Shown here: positions 12,151 through 23,089 of the stretch, one piece after another | Layout: every line of letters starts with the position of its first letter | Position numbering within the stretch: the stretch's first letter is position 1 | Assembly: GCA_035610365.1 (NCBI GenBank) | Contig: CM069436.1 | Span: 62,449,505 to 62,513,504 of the forward strand | Length of the DNA stretch: 64,000 bases | Origin: Aquatica leii | Lineage: Eukaryota > Arthropoda > Insecta > Coleoptera > Lampyridae | Reading direction: 5' to 3' | Notes under the pieces: model-generated | What the model was told of the DNA's origin: nothing | The model's input: the letters and a program-made list of their open reading frames with translations, nothing else | The model's database searches: none | Translations under genes and position numbers: made by a program

Positions 12151-14090
12151 AATTTTTTTTATTCCTTTACTACTTTATTATATGAGTTGTCGGTTTTATT
12201 TTTGTTGCGTTGTCGCGTTTTTCTTTTCTTCTTTTTAGCTGTTTTTATAATAATATGTTCTTTGTTGTTTTTGTCAAACATCCATACTTTGTTATTTTTT
12301 GTTTGTATTAGAGTTTTGGCGTTTGTGACTCTTTTTGGGTTGATTGTAATATTTTTACTTTCCTATAAGGAAAGTATAGCGATCGCAATTTTTTTCCAGA
12401 ATTTTACGTTTCAAGGTCTAATATTTAGTTCTAGTCGACTCATGTCCCTGTTCTCGTATCTCTTCTTTTACAATGAAATCGTTGCATTACAGATGTTTTT
12501 ATTTTTCTATGTTTGCCTTACCTTCTGATTTTTATGTTTGTTACCATAATTATACCTATCTTTACTTTTTTTGGTTGCAAATATGCCTATTGTCCTTTAC
12601 CTACATTACCTTGAATCATATTAAAAAGTCCTTCCTTTCTCTCCGTATTTATTTGTTTGATTTTTGATTAGAAGAACTGCGCTTTGTGAACAACATAACA
12701 AAATGGAATAATTAAAAATCAGTAATATTAATTGTAAACCGACAAATATAACGCGGTAATACAACAATTCTAAAGTCAAGGTGAAATAACAATGATAAAA
12801 ATTTTACAGGCTATTTGTATTTACTTATTTTATCTTAGTGATAGAATTTTTATATATTGTGCTTCAAGTTTGCCTATCGTTGTTGAAATTAATTTCTTTT
12901 TGTAATTGAGCTCAACGTCTAAAATGGATTGTTGTCAGTCAAAATTTTATCTTTTAACATAGTGTAAAGCTACAGCTGATTGTTTGTTAAGAAAATTAAA
13001 GATGCTAGCGCAAAATAATTACACGTTGGTGGGTGAAAAGTTTCAGATTCAAGCTCTATTAACGTTAATAATTTTAACAATTATACGATTAACCGCCATA
13101 AACAATAAACATTTTTTATTGGTTATTAATCGAGCAGGCAATAGTAAAAGAAGTCCCACTTGTTTTTATAATAAGTATTTTGTAATTCCTTTGTAAGAAA
13201 ACACATTTTTACGTCATCGTAAAAAGAGAATATATATACACTAAATTTATTCTTCTCTTGTTGATGCGTAAAATAATAATAAAGACTACAATTAAACATT
13301 AAAAAAGTTGGTTTCATAAAGTAAACGTTTTTTAGCTTATAACAGCCAGCAAATATTTTTTTGTAAATATGTACTATTAAAAAATATTTCTATTTCAAAA
13401 ACTGCTACTTATTGCTAAAAAAATTCTAAGGTGACTGTATAAAAACCTCTCCGAAAATCTGAAATTTATTTTAATTTAGGCAAAAATACTTTTGGTAATA
13501 CCTTCACGATAGGTAAGTGTGTAAATATAATTGATATAATGGATGGACGACCTGAGTAAAAGAGTACACCGAATTAGAAAGAAAGTCTAATATTAACGAT
13601 TTTGTCATAATTTAATTTACTGAATCGTTAAAAACAACTATACTTAGCGTTAGTATAACTACTAATTTGCTTAGACATTTTTGTTAATAGCGTTTTAAAC
13701 GTTTGAAAATTTTAAAATATTAATTACAGTAATAAAATCAGTTTGTTGCTTTTGATATAAAATGTAACTGTAATTGAATCGATAAGTATTAAAAGGAATT
13801 AACTCCACCATACCACCATTTTGGGATTTACATTTTTATATGTATTTTTTAACAGTGCGGTTCTTTTGGTGATAAAATAAACTAACTCATGATAACCGAT
13901 GTTTAATTTTCATGCTGTTAGCGAGTTCTAGCATTGATTATAGAAGATTGTGTAGATACGCAACCATATACGTTTAAAACGAACACCAAATTTGTACCGT
14001 CACTTAGAGTTCGCTACTTGGCCCTCTGACGATTAGTACAAGGAAATATATTGTTGAGTAGCTTTTTTAAGAGCTAATTTTTTGAAGTTG
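12151..14090. other. AT-rich DNA with a fragment of dispersed repeat C
   Basis: Positions 12360-12425 resemble the start of dispersed repeat C (GGAAAGTATAGCGATCGCAA, then ACGTTTCAAGGTC). The long open frames between 12020 and 12670 are T-rich low-complexity sequence. From 12680 to 14090 nothing is recognised. Confidence 0.45.
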
Positions 14091-14091
14091 A

Positions 14092-14500
14092 ACATTTACT
14101 CCCTTTGAGAAGTACACGCGTGCCCTCTATAACGCCGGGAGAAAAAAATTTCTCATGCGTATTAATACTCGTAACTAGGGACTATTTATTCTGTTGCTAC
14201 AACAAATCGTTAACCGCTGTCACTACTGTTGCTATATAATTATCAATGTAGTAGAATTAATAACGTACTTTTGACCGGCTATGAAGAAAAATCGTATACA
14301 CTACGCGGGCCGAAAGTTGAATTTTCGGCCCTGCGCGTCATGATGCCCCGAGGCGAAGCTATTTCTTCATACCTCGGTCGAAAGTACGTACTTCCGTCCC
14401 TAATCGCAGGGACGAAAGTTGAACATTTACTCCCTTTGAGAAGTACACGCGCGCCCTCTATAACGCCGGGAGGAAAGAATTTCTCATGAAATATCAAAAC
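14092..14500. repeat. GC-rich hairpin-forming repeat, copy 1
   Basis: A GC-rich island in AT-rich DNA. It contains an inverted pair around 14309-14332 (GGGCCGAAAGTTGAATTTTC then its partner) and GGGACGAAAGT/ACTTCCGTCCC pairing near 14390-14425. A block reading CCCTTTGAGAAGTACACGCG occurs at 14101 and again at 14431. The 14252-14345 part recurs at 14829-14910. The pattern suggests a small foldback or MITE family. Open frames on both strands here are a by-product of the palindromes. Confidence 0.65.
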
Positions 14501-14825
14501 TGTATATTTAACGGGAATATTATTTCTAACTGCTCTAACATTAAGTATGAAAACTGTGTTTTTTATGGATGAATGATTAATAATTGTGATCATTCAAGTG
14601 AAAATGGAAATGATAAAAAAAAAGCAATAAGGGTTTTTAGCTTATAATATGTTTTGGTTTATAAATTTTATAATAAATAATATAATTTGTTAAACTAATG
14701 GAAATAAACACATTTTTGATAAAATGGAATTAATTTATTTTTTAAAAATATGACGACTTGACTCTTCGAATGTATTTGATGCCTGTCCCCATCAAAAACA
14801 TGCTTATCAACATTTAAAGTTAAAA

Positions 14826-14990
14826 AAAGTAGAATTAATAACGTACTTTCGACCGGCTATGAAGAAAAATCGTATACACTACGCGGGCCAAAAGTTCTCG
14901 GTCCTGCGCGTCATGATGACCTCGGCTTCGCCTCGGGGCATCATGACGCGCAGGGCCGAAAATTCAACTTTCGGCCCTCGTAGTGTAATA
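14826..14990. repeat. GC-rich hairpin-forming repeat, copy 2
   Basis: The first half (14829-14920) repeats 14252-14345. The second half is the reverse complement of the same stretch, so the whole folds on an axis near 14930 (the CCTCGGCTTCGCCTCGGGG region). The arms share CCTGCGCGTCATGATG and its complement. This is a near-complete foldback made from the unit seen in copy 1. Confidence 0.7.
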
Positions 14991-15811
14991 TACTATAGTT
15001 CAACTAAGTTTAGAAAACTATAAGAAAAAATGTATATTAACATTAACAATTAACTATAATTTGAAATACGTATCAATCAAATGTATAATTAACAAGCATA
15101 AGTACTAGGATATGCTGTATTAACGGTGAATAAAATTGAAATGGAAAAGTACCTGATGTCTAATTAGTAAGTTTCAGCTTGGAGGTTATGCTTATGATTT
15201 GAGCAATCAACACGTAAACTGAGTAAAATGTAGAAGACATATGTGTACTTAGTTATAATAATATGAACTTTATGGTAAGGTACAGCTAATATAATAAATA
15301 CTTTGAAGTAATACTTGTTATCTAATAATTATTATTAGGAAAAGTAATTATCTCAAATTATAGGCAAACAAAGGAGATAACGAAAAATGTTTGCAAAATC
15401 TTCAAAAATAAAATGGCATATTTTTGTAGTCATGAAAATAAGTGTGAACCAAAACACGGATTTCAAAGTCTTACATTTGAGAAAATTAGTATTTCGTAAG
15501 TGTTGTAATACATTGGTATCCTTAAATAATTAACTTTCTTATTAACATTTAGCAGTTGTTCCTTATAAAGCATCACTGAAAGAAGCAATTCAATCAGATG
15601 TAATGTACAATGTTAAAAATTATTTTGTTTGAATTAATTAAGTTTAGGAAATCACAAGAGAAAAATGTATATCATCGTTAATAATTAACTATAATTTAAA
15701 ATACGTATCAATCAAGTTTATAATTAACAAGCATAAATACGGCATATCCTACAAATATATGTACAATATTTATTAATTATTTTAAGTATATTAATTCAAA
15801 ATTTGAAATAT

Positions 15812-16740
15812 CTATACATATAAAAGAAAGTCGTGTTAGTTACTTCACTTATAACTCAAGAACGGCTGAACCGATTTAGCTGAAAATTGGCAGGGAGGTA
15901 GTTTAGAGCCAGGAGAAGAACATAGGATACTTTTTATCCCGTTGGACAGCATTCCTGTGTGACTTGACATGTAACGTCAGTCACTATAAAACGTGGTATA
16001 ACCAACGGTATAACCGCAACGGTATAACAAAAAAGAATCAGACTTGGAATAACAAAATTGACGTATAATGACAGCTATGTAATGACGTATGGATGACAAT
16101 TTGATGTTTGTAAGAAATCAATAATAAAACTATTTCTATTAAATAAATAATTAACATTATTGCCCAATTGCCCATTCGTATAAACAGTGAAGTGAACTAT
16201 AAAACTCCGTATGGTTGAAAATTTAAGTTTTTAGGTGAAGTGAAGTTTAATTAATAATGCCGCGACCAAGACGATCGAATCTTTCCCGACAAAGCCGTGA
16301 TGCAAGAAGAATACGAAATACTCTTATGAAAGTAACAAATGATGAAACTGGCGGGATTTACTTCTTAGAAGCACCTGGTGGTACAGAAAAAACTTTTTTG
16401 ATTTCTATAATATTAGCAACAATTCGCTCACAAAATAAAATTGCACTTGCACTCGCTTCGTCGGGAATTGCAGAAACTTTGCTTGAAGGTGGTCGAACAG
16501 TCCATTCAGCAATAAAATTGCCATTAAATATGCAAAGCAATGAAACTCCAACCTGCAAAATTTCGAAGAACTCTGCAATGGCAAAGGTTTTGCAGCAATG
16601 TAAAATTATTGTTTAGGCGAATCGAGGATATATAAATCAGTTGATTCGGCTACTAACCAAGCCTTATATAATATGTTTTATTTAATTATTTTTTATTCAC
16701 AACGTCCTATCACCAGGGTAACGGTTGTCGGGTCGGCTAG
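15812..16740 (+). mobile_element. Non-autonomous Helitron (929 bp)
   Basis: The left end is TCTATACATATAAAAGAAAG, followed by the sequence CGGCTGAACCGATTTAGC common near the 5' end of insect Helitrons. The right end is CTAG (16737-16740), preceded by GGTTGTCGGGTCGG. The host bases at the two sides are A and T, the A/T insertion site typical of rolling-circle Helitrons. No terminal inverted repeat or target duplication is present, as expected. The interior keeps one truncated helicase ORF and no Rep nuclease. The uninterrupted paralogue at 32.65 kb reads straight across the insertion point, which confirms both borders. Confidence 0.92.
16257..16616 (+). CDS. Truncated Helitron Pif1-like helicase ORF (119 aa)
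   Basis: An intact 119-codon frame. Residues 1-25 (MPRPRRSNLSRQSRDARRIR) are the basic leader found at the start of Helitron proteins. Residues about 34-52 hold the Walker A region, read APGGTEKTF. The family has GGTGKT, so the second Gly is changed to Glu and ATP binding is doubtful. Residues 62-90 (ALASSGIAETLLEGGRTVHS) are the following Pif1 helicase motif. The frame ends at the stop at 16616, before the Walker B and later motifs. The leader is joined straight to the helicase, so the Rep domain was deleted in this copy. Probably not functional; kept as a CDS because the frame is open. Confidence 0.7.
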   Translation: MPRPRRSNLSRQSRDARRIRNTLMKVTNDETGGIYFLEAPGGTEKTFLISIILATIRSQNKIALALASSGIAETLLEGGRTVHSAIKLPLNMQSNETPTCKISKNSAMAKVLQQCKIIV

Positions 16741-16904
16741 TTATATATAAAATTAGTAAATGTCATTTGTATGTTAATTTGGAACATTTACTGAATATGC
16801 ACTAGTGGGACATTTAATATCTACAAAATATTCATATAACATAATTTGTAGAAACTTGAATATTTTACAAACATTTAATTTTTTTTATATTATAAAATAT
16901 ATTA

Positions 16905-17235
16905 TAAATATAAGGAAAGATCGCAATTTTTTTCAAAATTTTTTTTTTGCATAATTTGACGTTTCAAGGTCTCCTGAATCAGAAAAATGTATTTTTGACA
17001 AAAAAATTTGAGTGTGTGTGTGTGTCTGTGTATATTGATGTATCCACGATAACCAAAAGTCCTAGTAACTTAAACGAAAAAAAACGAAAGTGGGTGTATC
17101 CGTCACTCTTAACAGTTTTTCTTATATAATTTTGTAGGTATGTAAATTATTCGCATTATTTAAACAGTTTCTTATAGAGATAATTCTTTCTAACAATTTA
17201 TTCAAATAAAAATCATACTTCGGACCATTAAATCT
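16905..17235 (+). repeat. Dispersed repeat C, copy 1
   Basis: Shares long stretches with 25240-25500 and 27318-27545: GACGTTTCAAGGTCTCCTGA, a GAGTGTGTGTGTGTGTCTG microsatellite, a GATGTATCCACGATAAC block, TGGGTGTATCCG, and a tail around GTATGTAAATTATTCG. A short piece of the unit is also at 12360-12425 and a tail piece at 27025-27110. A dispersed transposon-like family with no coding sequence in this window. Confidence 0.75.
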
Positions 17236-17517
17236 GCTAAAACAAATAACGGCGAATTTATTATTGCAGTAATGCATGAATTAACGACTAAGCTGCTTTA
17301 AATAATAAAGCATGCGCCCTTGTACAATTTCTAAAAATGGAGTTGCATATTTCATTATCAGTAAGCTAAACGTATGTTAGTTTATCTAATTTCCTGATGC
17401 ACTTACAATTTCGTTACCAGTGGCGTAGGGTGCATGTTGATTAAGGTACCTAGGCGTGTAGAATAGTGTATAAATTGTTACTTAATTTATATATTTTTTT
17501 GTTAATTAGAAAATGGT
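17236..17517. other. AT-rich spacer with a hAT-like end
   Basis: A lone CAGTGGCGTAGGGTGC at 17419 resembles the outer end of hAT elements. No partner end or target duplication was found near it or past the LINE that follows. Otherwise nothing is seen. Confidence 0.35.
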
Positions 17518-18066
17518 GGAGCAATACGTAGAGGAAGAGCTCATTATTCACGTTTCAGCGAGAAGAAGCTAGTCCTTGGCGTCACGGTGAGCATCTCAGA
17601 TGGCGATGCTTTCGGTGCAGGAGATGGTGAAGGCCATCATGGCGAGTAGATTGCATGAGCGACTTATAACGGCTGCAAACCAGCGTTGTTGGTGGCGATC
17701 AGTGCAGCGCCTGGACGTGGACCGGCGAGTTCGGGTGGTTGTAGTGAGTCTATGAAGCTGGGCAGCTTCAGCAACCGGCGAAGGTTATTCTTATCAGCGG
17801 ACGTGGTGGAACTTATTGATCCGGAGAATCTGGACTGTAAAGTGGAACGGTGACTCCGTAAAATTGATCAACTGGGTGACATACTCATACACGGCTTGTC
17901 CGAATATCAGCGAGGCACCATATTGCAGGCGATACTGGCGAAAACTGCCAAAACCGCCACGGCAGTGTGTTTTTGCTGTCATGCTCAAGAAAATTGGCAT
18001 TGTGTGTAAGGGTTGGCTTTTCAGGCGGAAATGCTGTTTCTTGCATAATCGATGCATTGATCCTAG

Positions 18067-18694
18067 CAGGGGTGGGCAAAATACACCTTGTTAGCTAATT
18101 GAAATACAAAATACAAATTACATTAATATTGTGTATTTAAAATACTAGATACAAGATATAAAATACAAAATGTCGAAAATACAAAATATAAAATAGTATT
18201 TCAATTACAATTAAAAATACAAATTACTTTGTAACACAAAAGTAACGTGTAAATATTCTTCATTCACTTGACAAATTTAACTACTTCTTTTTTTTTAATA
18301 AAAAGATTTATTTTCATTCAAAAAAACTAATTTTTTAAATTGTTTGTATAATAAACTACGTCTAGTTAGTGAATGTATAAAATTGCAAATGAAAATAGAC
18401 ATTCCACTTGTGCCGAAAAACATAAACTTATATTGAATCGAAATTTATAAACATTTTTTTTACTGTTGGATATGATTTTAATTTAAGAAACGGTTATAAC
18501 GTATAAAAGTAACGGTTTACTGATTTACGTTAGTCTCGTGTAATTGATGTAATTGAAATACTCAAAATACATCAAACAATGTATGTGAAATACAAATTAC
18601 AAAATACTATTTTGCATTGTATCTAAATACAAAATACAATTGTATTTTAAATACTATATTTGAAATACAAGTAATTCGTTACTGCCCAGTACTG
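18067..18694. mobile_element. hAT MITE (628 bp) nested in the LINE
   Basis: Ends are CAGGGGTGGGCAAAATA and, on the other strand, CAGTACTGGGCAGTAACG: hAT-type CAG termini sharing a TGGGCA core. The flanks are gatcctag (18059-18066) and gatcctgg (18695-18702), an 8-bp target duplication with one mismatch. The inside has no ORF and consists largely of near-repeats of AAATACAAAATAC on both strands. The element cuts the gag frame of the LINE, so it arrived later than the LINE. Confidence 0.9.
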
Positions 18695-18702
18695 GATCCT
18701 GG

Positions 18703-21045
18703 CGGGATTAGACAGTGATTAGGTGGACGAAATGGCTGTGGCTGTCGTCAAACGACGTTTACCATTGCAAAGAAACGGTGCGGTACTACAACTGTTGGTA
18801 GCTCCGCGACCATTTAAGCAGAGACTGTCTTAAACCTACGGTAGACAGGTGTTGGCGTTGCAGCAGAACAGACCACTAGGTTGCGCACTGCTCAAAAAAG
18901 CGATTTGAAAAAGTGATTCAGTTCTTAGGCAGACAGCGTATGTCAACTGCACGGCGGTACGTGTGTATATTGACGCCGGTACGTCCTATAACAGTGCTAT
19001 TAATACCCGGACGTCTTGCTATCTATAATAGGCGTCCTTGGGACGTTCTTACTGGGATATCTTTAGAATGTTCATCGAACCGAAATGGTTGACTCACGCA
19101 AGACCTTGCCAGCATCTGAATTTTTGTCGTAGACGGACCCTACGAAACCACGATCCATCCCTACAACGGACTTCCCGACGTTATCGTCATAGCCATTTTC
19201 AACAACGTCAGGCTATTTTAAGAATTATAACTACCGTTTCTGACTTTAGTTCCGACCACAACTCCGTGTTTCTACAACTCGGTGATCAAACGGAAAACGA
19301 CAATCTTCAGTTCGAAAAGAACATCACCTTATGGCGATTTTTCCAATTCGAGGCCAGCAAACTTATCACACCAGTTCCGGTAGAAAGCCTCCCTCAACGT
19401 TAAGCCGCAGTTCAAGTTCAAGTGGAATCCGCTTCAACCCTCACTCCACATTCGCGACCAGATTACCGAGAAAAACCGTCTATGACGCAGATCGCAACGT
19501 ACCCGCCACCCAGACGACAAAAAAGTCTTCAACGCAGCTCAAACCGCCATCTGAATCCAAATCGAGCAACATCGTAATCTTCTCTTCAACGACAAACTTT
19601 AGTCTCTAAAGGCACAAGACCACAACGTGTGACAAATGGCCAGTATCCTTAAAAACAGGAAGATGCCACCCATGGCTGCCATTTAGGGTCCCGGAGGCAG
19701 ATTTTATTGACACGCTGAAACACCAATTCATAGCAAACCATCCAGACGACGAAGATTTCCGTTACACGAACCCAAACGAGCCCATCTGCCTGATGACACC
19801 TCTCCCAAAGAAATCGAAGCGAAGATCAAAAATCTCAAACCGCGCAAAGCTTCCAGGAACGACGACATTCCCAACAAAGCCTCCAAATTTCTCTCCGAAA
19901 AAGGTATAGCCACCTTAACTGCAATTTTCAATCGATGCCGAAGACTCCGAAACTTTCCACGTCAATGGAAAACCGCAGACGTCATAGTAATCCCCAAACC
20001 TGGAAAAGACCATGTCATACCCCAAAACTTCCGTACAATCAGCTTACTTCCGACGCTGGATAAGTTATTGGATAGAATAATTCTCATCAGATTACAAGAA
20101 GAGGTCGACACGAACCATATCATCCCCCAAGAACAGTTCGGTTTTCGCAAAAAACATCCTACCGTTTACTTAGACCTACGCGTCGTTGAGCAGATCACCG
20201 ACGGTTTCAACGTTTTTCGACATCGAGAAGGCATTCGACAAGGCATCGCGGGCTACTCTACAAGATGCATCGTCGGGGTATCAACAACTCAATAGTCCAG
20301 CTCATTGAATCCTTTCTCAATCGACGCTCGTTTGCGATCAAACTTATATCACCTCTAAGTCCACTTTACGTCACATAGATGCCGCGTCCCTCAAGGATCT
20401 ACGTTATCCCTACTCCTATACAATATCTTCACGGCAGACGTCCCAAAAATCGACGAACTGACCTACACCTTCTACGTTCACGACACCGCCGTCTTGGCAG
20501 CATCCCGCTCAAGCCGAGAGTAAATCTTCAAATGGCACTCACCTCACTATAGACAACTGGTACGACTGGCGAGTTAAAGTCAATCCCACAAAAAAACCGG
20601 CTTCTTTAACCGAAGCAACATCTCCTCACAGGCCGCCTCCGCATCAAAAGCAACGACTTTCCCTGGGTGGACGAGACATTAATATCTCGGCCTCACTCTA
20701 GACAAGAAACTTTTCTAGAAATCACATATCTTTCAACGGTTTACTGGCAAAATTATATCCGATACTGTGTCGCAACAGTTTCTCATCTACAAAATGATCA
20801 TCCACTCTTCCATGACCTACGCAACCCAAGTATGGTTCTACGCTGCCAAAACTCACACCACCAGGATTCAGATCTTCCAAAATAAGATGCTCAGAATGAT
20901 CGCAGACGCTCCCTGGTTTTTCCGAACAGACCGGCTCCACCAAGAACTCAACATCCCGATGATCTCAGATTTCGTCAGTCAATCCGCAGCTGCGTTCCAA
21001 GCAGACTTTGCGGCTCATCCTAACCCTCTCGTTCAGCGACTTTGA
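18703..21045 (+). pseudogene. Jockey-like gag end, endonuclease end and reverse transcriptase, inactive
   Basis: After the zinc knuckle and the SSDHNSV endonuclease end, the reverse transcriptase follows in several frames. ISLLPTLDKLLDR and PQEQFGFRKKHPT (near 20040-20160) are the conserved fingers region. FFDIEKAFDK (near 20215) is palm motif A with its Asp. YVHDTAVLAA (near 20475) stands where the family has Y/F-A-D-D, so one of the two catalytic Asp is lost. The tail at 20770-21045 (MTYATQVWFYAAKT, then QIFQNKMLRMI) is the usual Jockey C-terminus. The protein would copy RNA into DNA at a nicked target in an active element; here it is dead. Confidence 0.8.
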
Positions 21046-21215
21046 GACTACGATAGAAACGACATGCCTAGACACAAGCGGCCTAAGTACGTCAACCTAC
21101 ATTAAGCATAGAATGAAATGTTTAACCCAGCAGAAAAGTTCTGACGTAAACGAGATCTTGTAAGACTTCTACCTAAATCATTAGCAGGAAGGTACTGTAG
21201 GAATTATTTTTATTT

Positions 21216-21424
21216 AAAATATAAAAAACCCAAAAAAATATAAACTTTTATTATGATTTGTTAAACATTAATGAATTCATGATTTTTTATGTAATTTTTA
21301 TAACGAACATCACATACGTATAATTCCTTCGTGCGATAAATGACTCCTTTCCTTGTATGATTTTGAGCAGTGTAGAATTAAAATTGCAGTGAGCCTACGC
21401 ATGTGCATTTTTAAGATGGATTTG
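21216..21424. other. Spacer between the LINE and the zinc-finger gene
   Basis: AT-rich. It contains the probable end of the LINE and the 3' flank of the zinc-finger gene. A TTTTATT string near 21247-21253 could serve as a minus-strand AATAAA polyadenylation signal for the gene, but this is only a consensus match. Confidence 0.35.
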
Positions 21425-21519
21425 GTGGTATTCATTTAAATGGACTTACATCAGTGTTCTTCTGCAAATGCAATTTTAACTGCGACTTGGTGGCACTGAA
21501 GTAATCGCGAATACTGCAT
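21425..21519 (-). pseudogene. Eroded twelfth zinc finger past the stop codon
   Basis: Directly after the stop of the zinc-finger gene, a shifted frame reads FKCSIRDYFSATKSQLKLHL and then KNTDVSPFK before a stop. This is a C2H2 finger whose second Cys has become Arg and whose last His has become Asn. Further on (about 21425-21395) MHMRR-type residues suggest part of a thirteenth. A one-base change in the linker (HTEKII in place of HTGEKPF) throws the real frame into a stop, so the fingers are lost from the protein. Confidence 0.7.
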
Positions 21520-23089
21520 TTAAATGATTTTCTCAGTATGCTTACGCATATGTTTTTTTAAATCCGGCTTGGTGATGCTGTAGTGATCACATGTATTGCA
21601 TTTAAATGGTCTTACACCAGTGTGCCTCTGCATATGCTTTTTTAACTGCGACATAGTGATAGCACGATAATCACATATATTGCATTTATATGGTTTCTCG
21701 CCAGTATGCTTACGCATATGTATTTTTAAATCATACTTAGTAGTACAACAGTAATCACATATATTGCATTCAAATGGTTTTTCACCAGTATGTCTACGCA
21801 TATGTTTTTTTAAATCTGACTTGGTGATACTACAGTAATTGCATATACTGCATTTAAATCGTTTCTCACCAGTATGCTTACACATGTGCATTTTTAAATC
21901 AAACTTGTTTGCACTACAAAAATCGCATATATTACATTTAAACGGTTTTTCACCAGTATGTTTACGCATATGAATTTTTAGGCGTGACATGGTAACACTG
22001 CAGTAATCACATGTATGGCATTTATATGGTTTCCAACCAGTATGCAGATGTATATGCCTTTTTAAATCGTGCATGGTAGTACTGCAGTAATCACATAGAT
22101 TACATTTAAATGGTTTTTCACCAGTATGTTTACGCATATGAATTTTTAAGCGTGACATGGTAATACTACAGTAATCACATATATTGCATTTAAATGGTTT
22201 TTCAACAGTATGCTGATGCATATGCCTTTTTAAATGCTGCGTAGAGGTAGTGCAGTAATCACATATATTACACTGAAATGGTTTTTCACCAGTGTGTTTA
22301 CGCATATGCACTTTTAAGTTAGACATGTTGGTACTACTGTAATCACATATATTACATTTAAATGGTTTTTCACCAGTGTGTTGACGCAAATGAATTCTCA
22401 AGTTTGACATCTTGGTACTACAGTAAACACAAATATTGCATTTGAATAGTTTCTGACCTGTATGTATATGCTTATGTCTTTTTAAAACTGACTTTGTATT
22501 ACTTTGTTCTTCATGATTTGTCCACAAAGTTTTGTTAGAAGTTTGATAATTGCAGTTGGAAGGGTTCTCATTGAAGTGCTTACAGATATGTGCATTCAGA
22601 TTTGCATTAATCAGATGTCCAATCTTCTTGTTAGTGTTAAAGTCACAGTTGCAGCAATCATACAATTCTGTTATAGAAGGTTCTTCGATGCATGTAGGCA
22701 CATCTCTATTGATTTCCAAACAGTCATTGTTGATGACTTTCAAGTCTGTACTGTTATTGCTAAGCAACTCCTCTTTAATTGCTGCTTGTTGCTGTAAAAA
22801 CCTTATAGTTGTTTCGGTTTGTGTGCCCATCTGTTTAAATTCATAGATTTCTTCAATTGTAATCATACACCTGTTACAAGCAATTGGGTTCGGTGTGATA
22901 TTTAGATCCTGTAAGGAGTTTAATGTTAGTCAATAGAATCCATCCAGTTGTACTTACAATTTCTGGTAGAAAATTCAACAACTTGAATTGTAGGTTTAAC
23001 TCATTCTCGTTCTGGATAAAGTAATACTGCTCGGTTTCCCCTAATTCTAGTAAACATATTCGACAAGTGTTTGTGGTCTTTTCACACAT
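21520..23089 (-). CDS. ZAD-type C2H2 zinc-finger protein, two exons
   Basis: Exon 1 is 23089-22958 and exon 2 is 22908-21520, joined across a 49-nt intron (GTAAGT donor, CTTACAG acceptor, phase 0), giving 506 aa. The N-terminus has CRIC (residues 9-12) and, across the splice, PNPIACNRC, the two Cys pairs that bind zinc in the ZAD dimerisation domain. A poorly conserved linker (about 60-195) holds stray Cys/His. Residues about 199-503 are eleven tandem C2H2 fingers of the form F-K-C-N-I-C-D-Y...H-x3-H with TGEKPF linkers. The fingers are unusually alike, suggesting recent internal duplication. Proteins of this class are nuclear DNA-binding regulators; the target of this one is unknown. The second exon alone has an internal ATG, but the ZAD requires the upstream one. 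Relic fingers lie past the stop. Confidence 0.9.

Larger units (their letters stand above)
15480..16870 (+). repeat. Dispersed repeat B, copy 1, split by a Helitron
   Basis: Positions 15480-15811 and 16741-16870 together match 32350-32760 in order and orientation. Shared landmarks are ATTAGTATTTCGTAA, CTTCTTATTAACATTTA, AAATACGTATCAATC and TTCATATAACATAATTTGTA-like sequence. Part of the unit also recurs at 15046-15120. The 929 bases missing from the 32-kb copy are exactly the Helitron at 15812-16740. What repeat B itself is cannot be said; it carries no coding sequence. Confidence 0.8.
17518..21215 (+). mobile_element. Decayed Jockey-clade LINE with nested MITE
   Basis: GC content rises abruptly at 17518 and falls again near 21210. 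The order is gag-like sequence (17550-18060), the nested MITE (18067-18694), a CCHC zinc-knuckle remnant near 18850 (CWRCSRTDH then VAHC), the C-terminal end of the endonuclease (SSDHNSV near 19252), then reverse transcriptase and the C-terminal tail to about 21045. Most of the endonuclease is missing, so there is an internal deletion around 18960. Stops and shifts are frequent. A poly-A tail and target duplication were not found. Confidence 0.8.

Noticed and set aside
12187..12667. Long hydrophobic open frames that look like membrane proteins
   Set aside because: They are produced by T-rich low-complexity DNA, overlap one another and follow a transposase relic; no family resemblance.
14229..14593. 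Open frames on both strands
   Set aside because: They result from GC-rich palindromes that read open in both directions.
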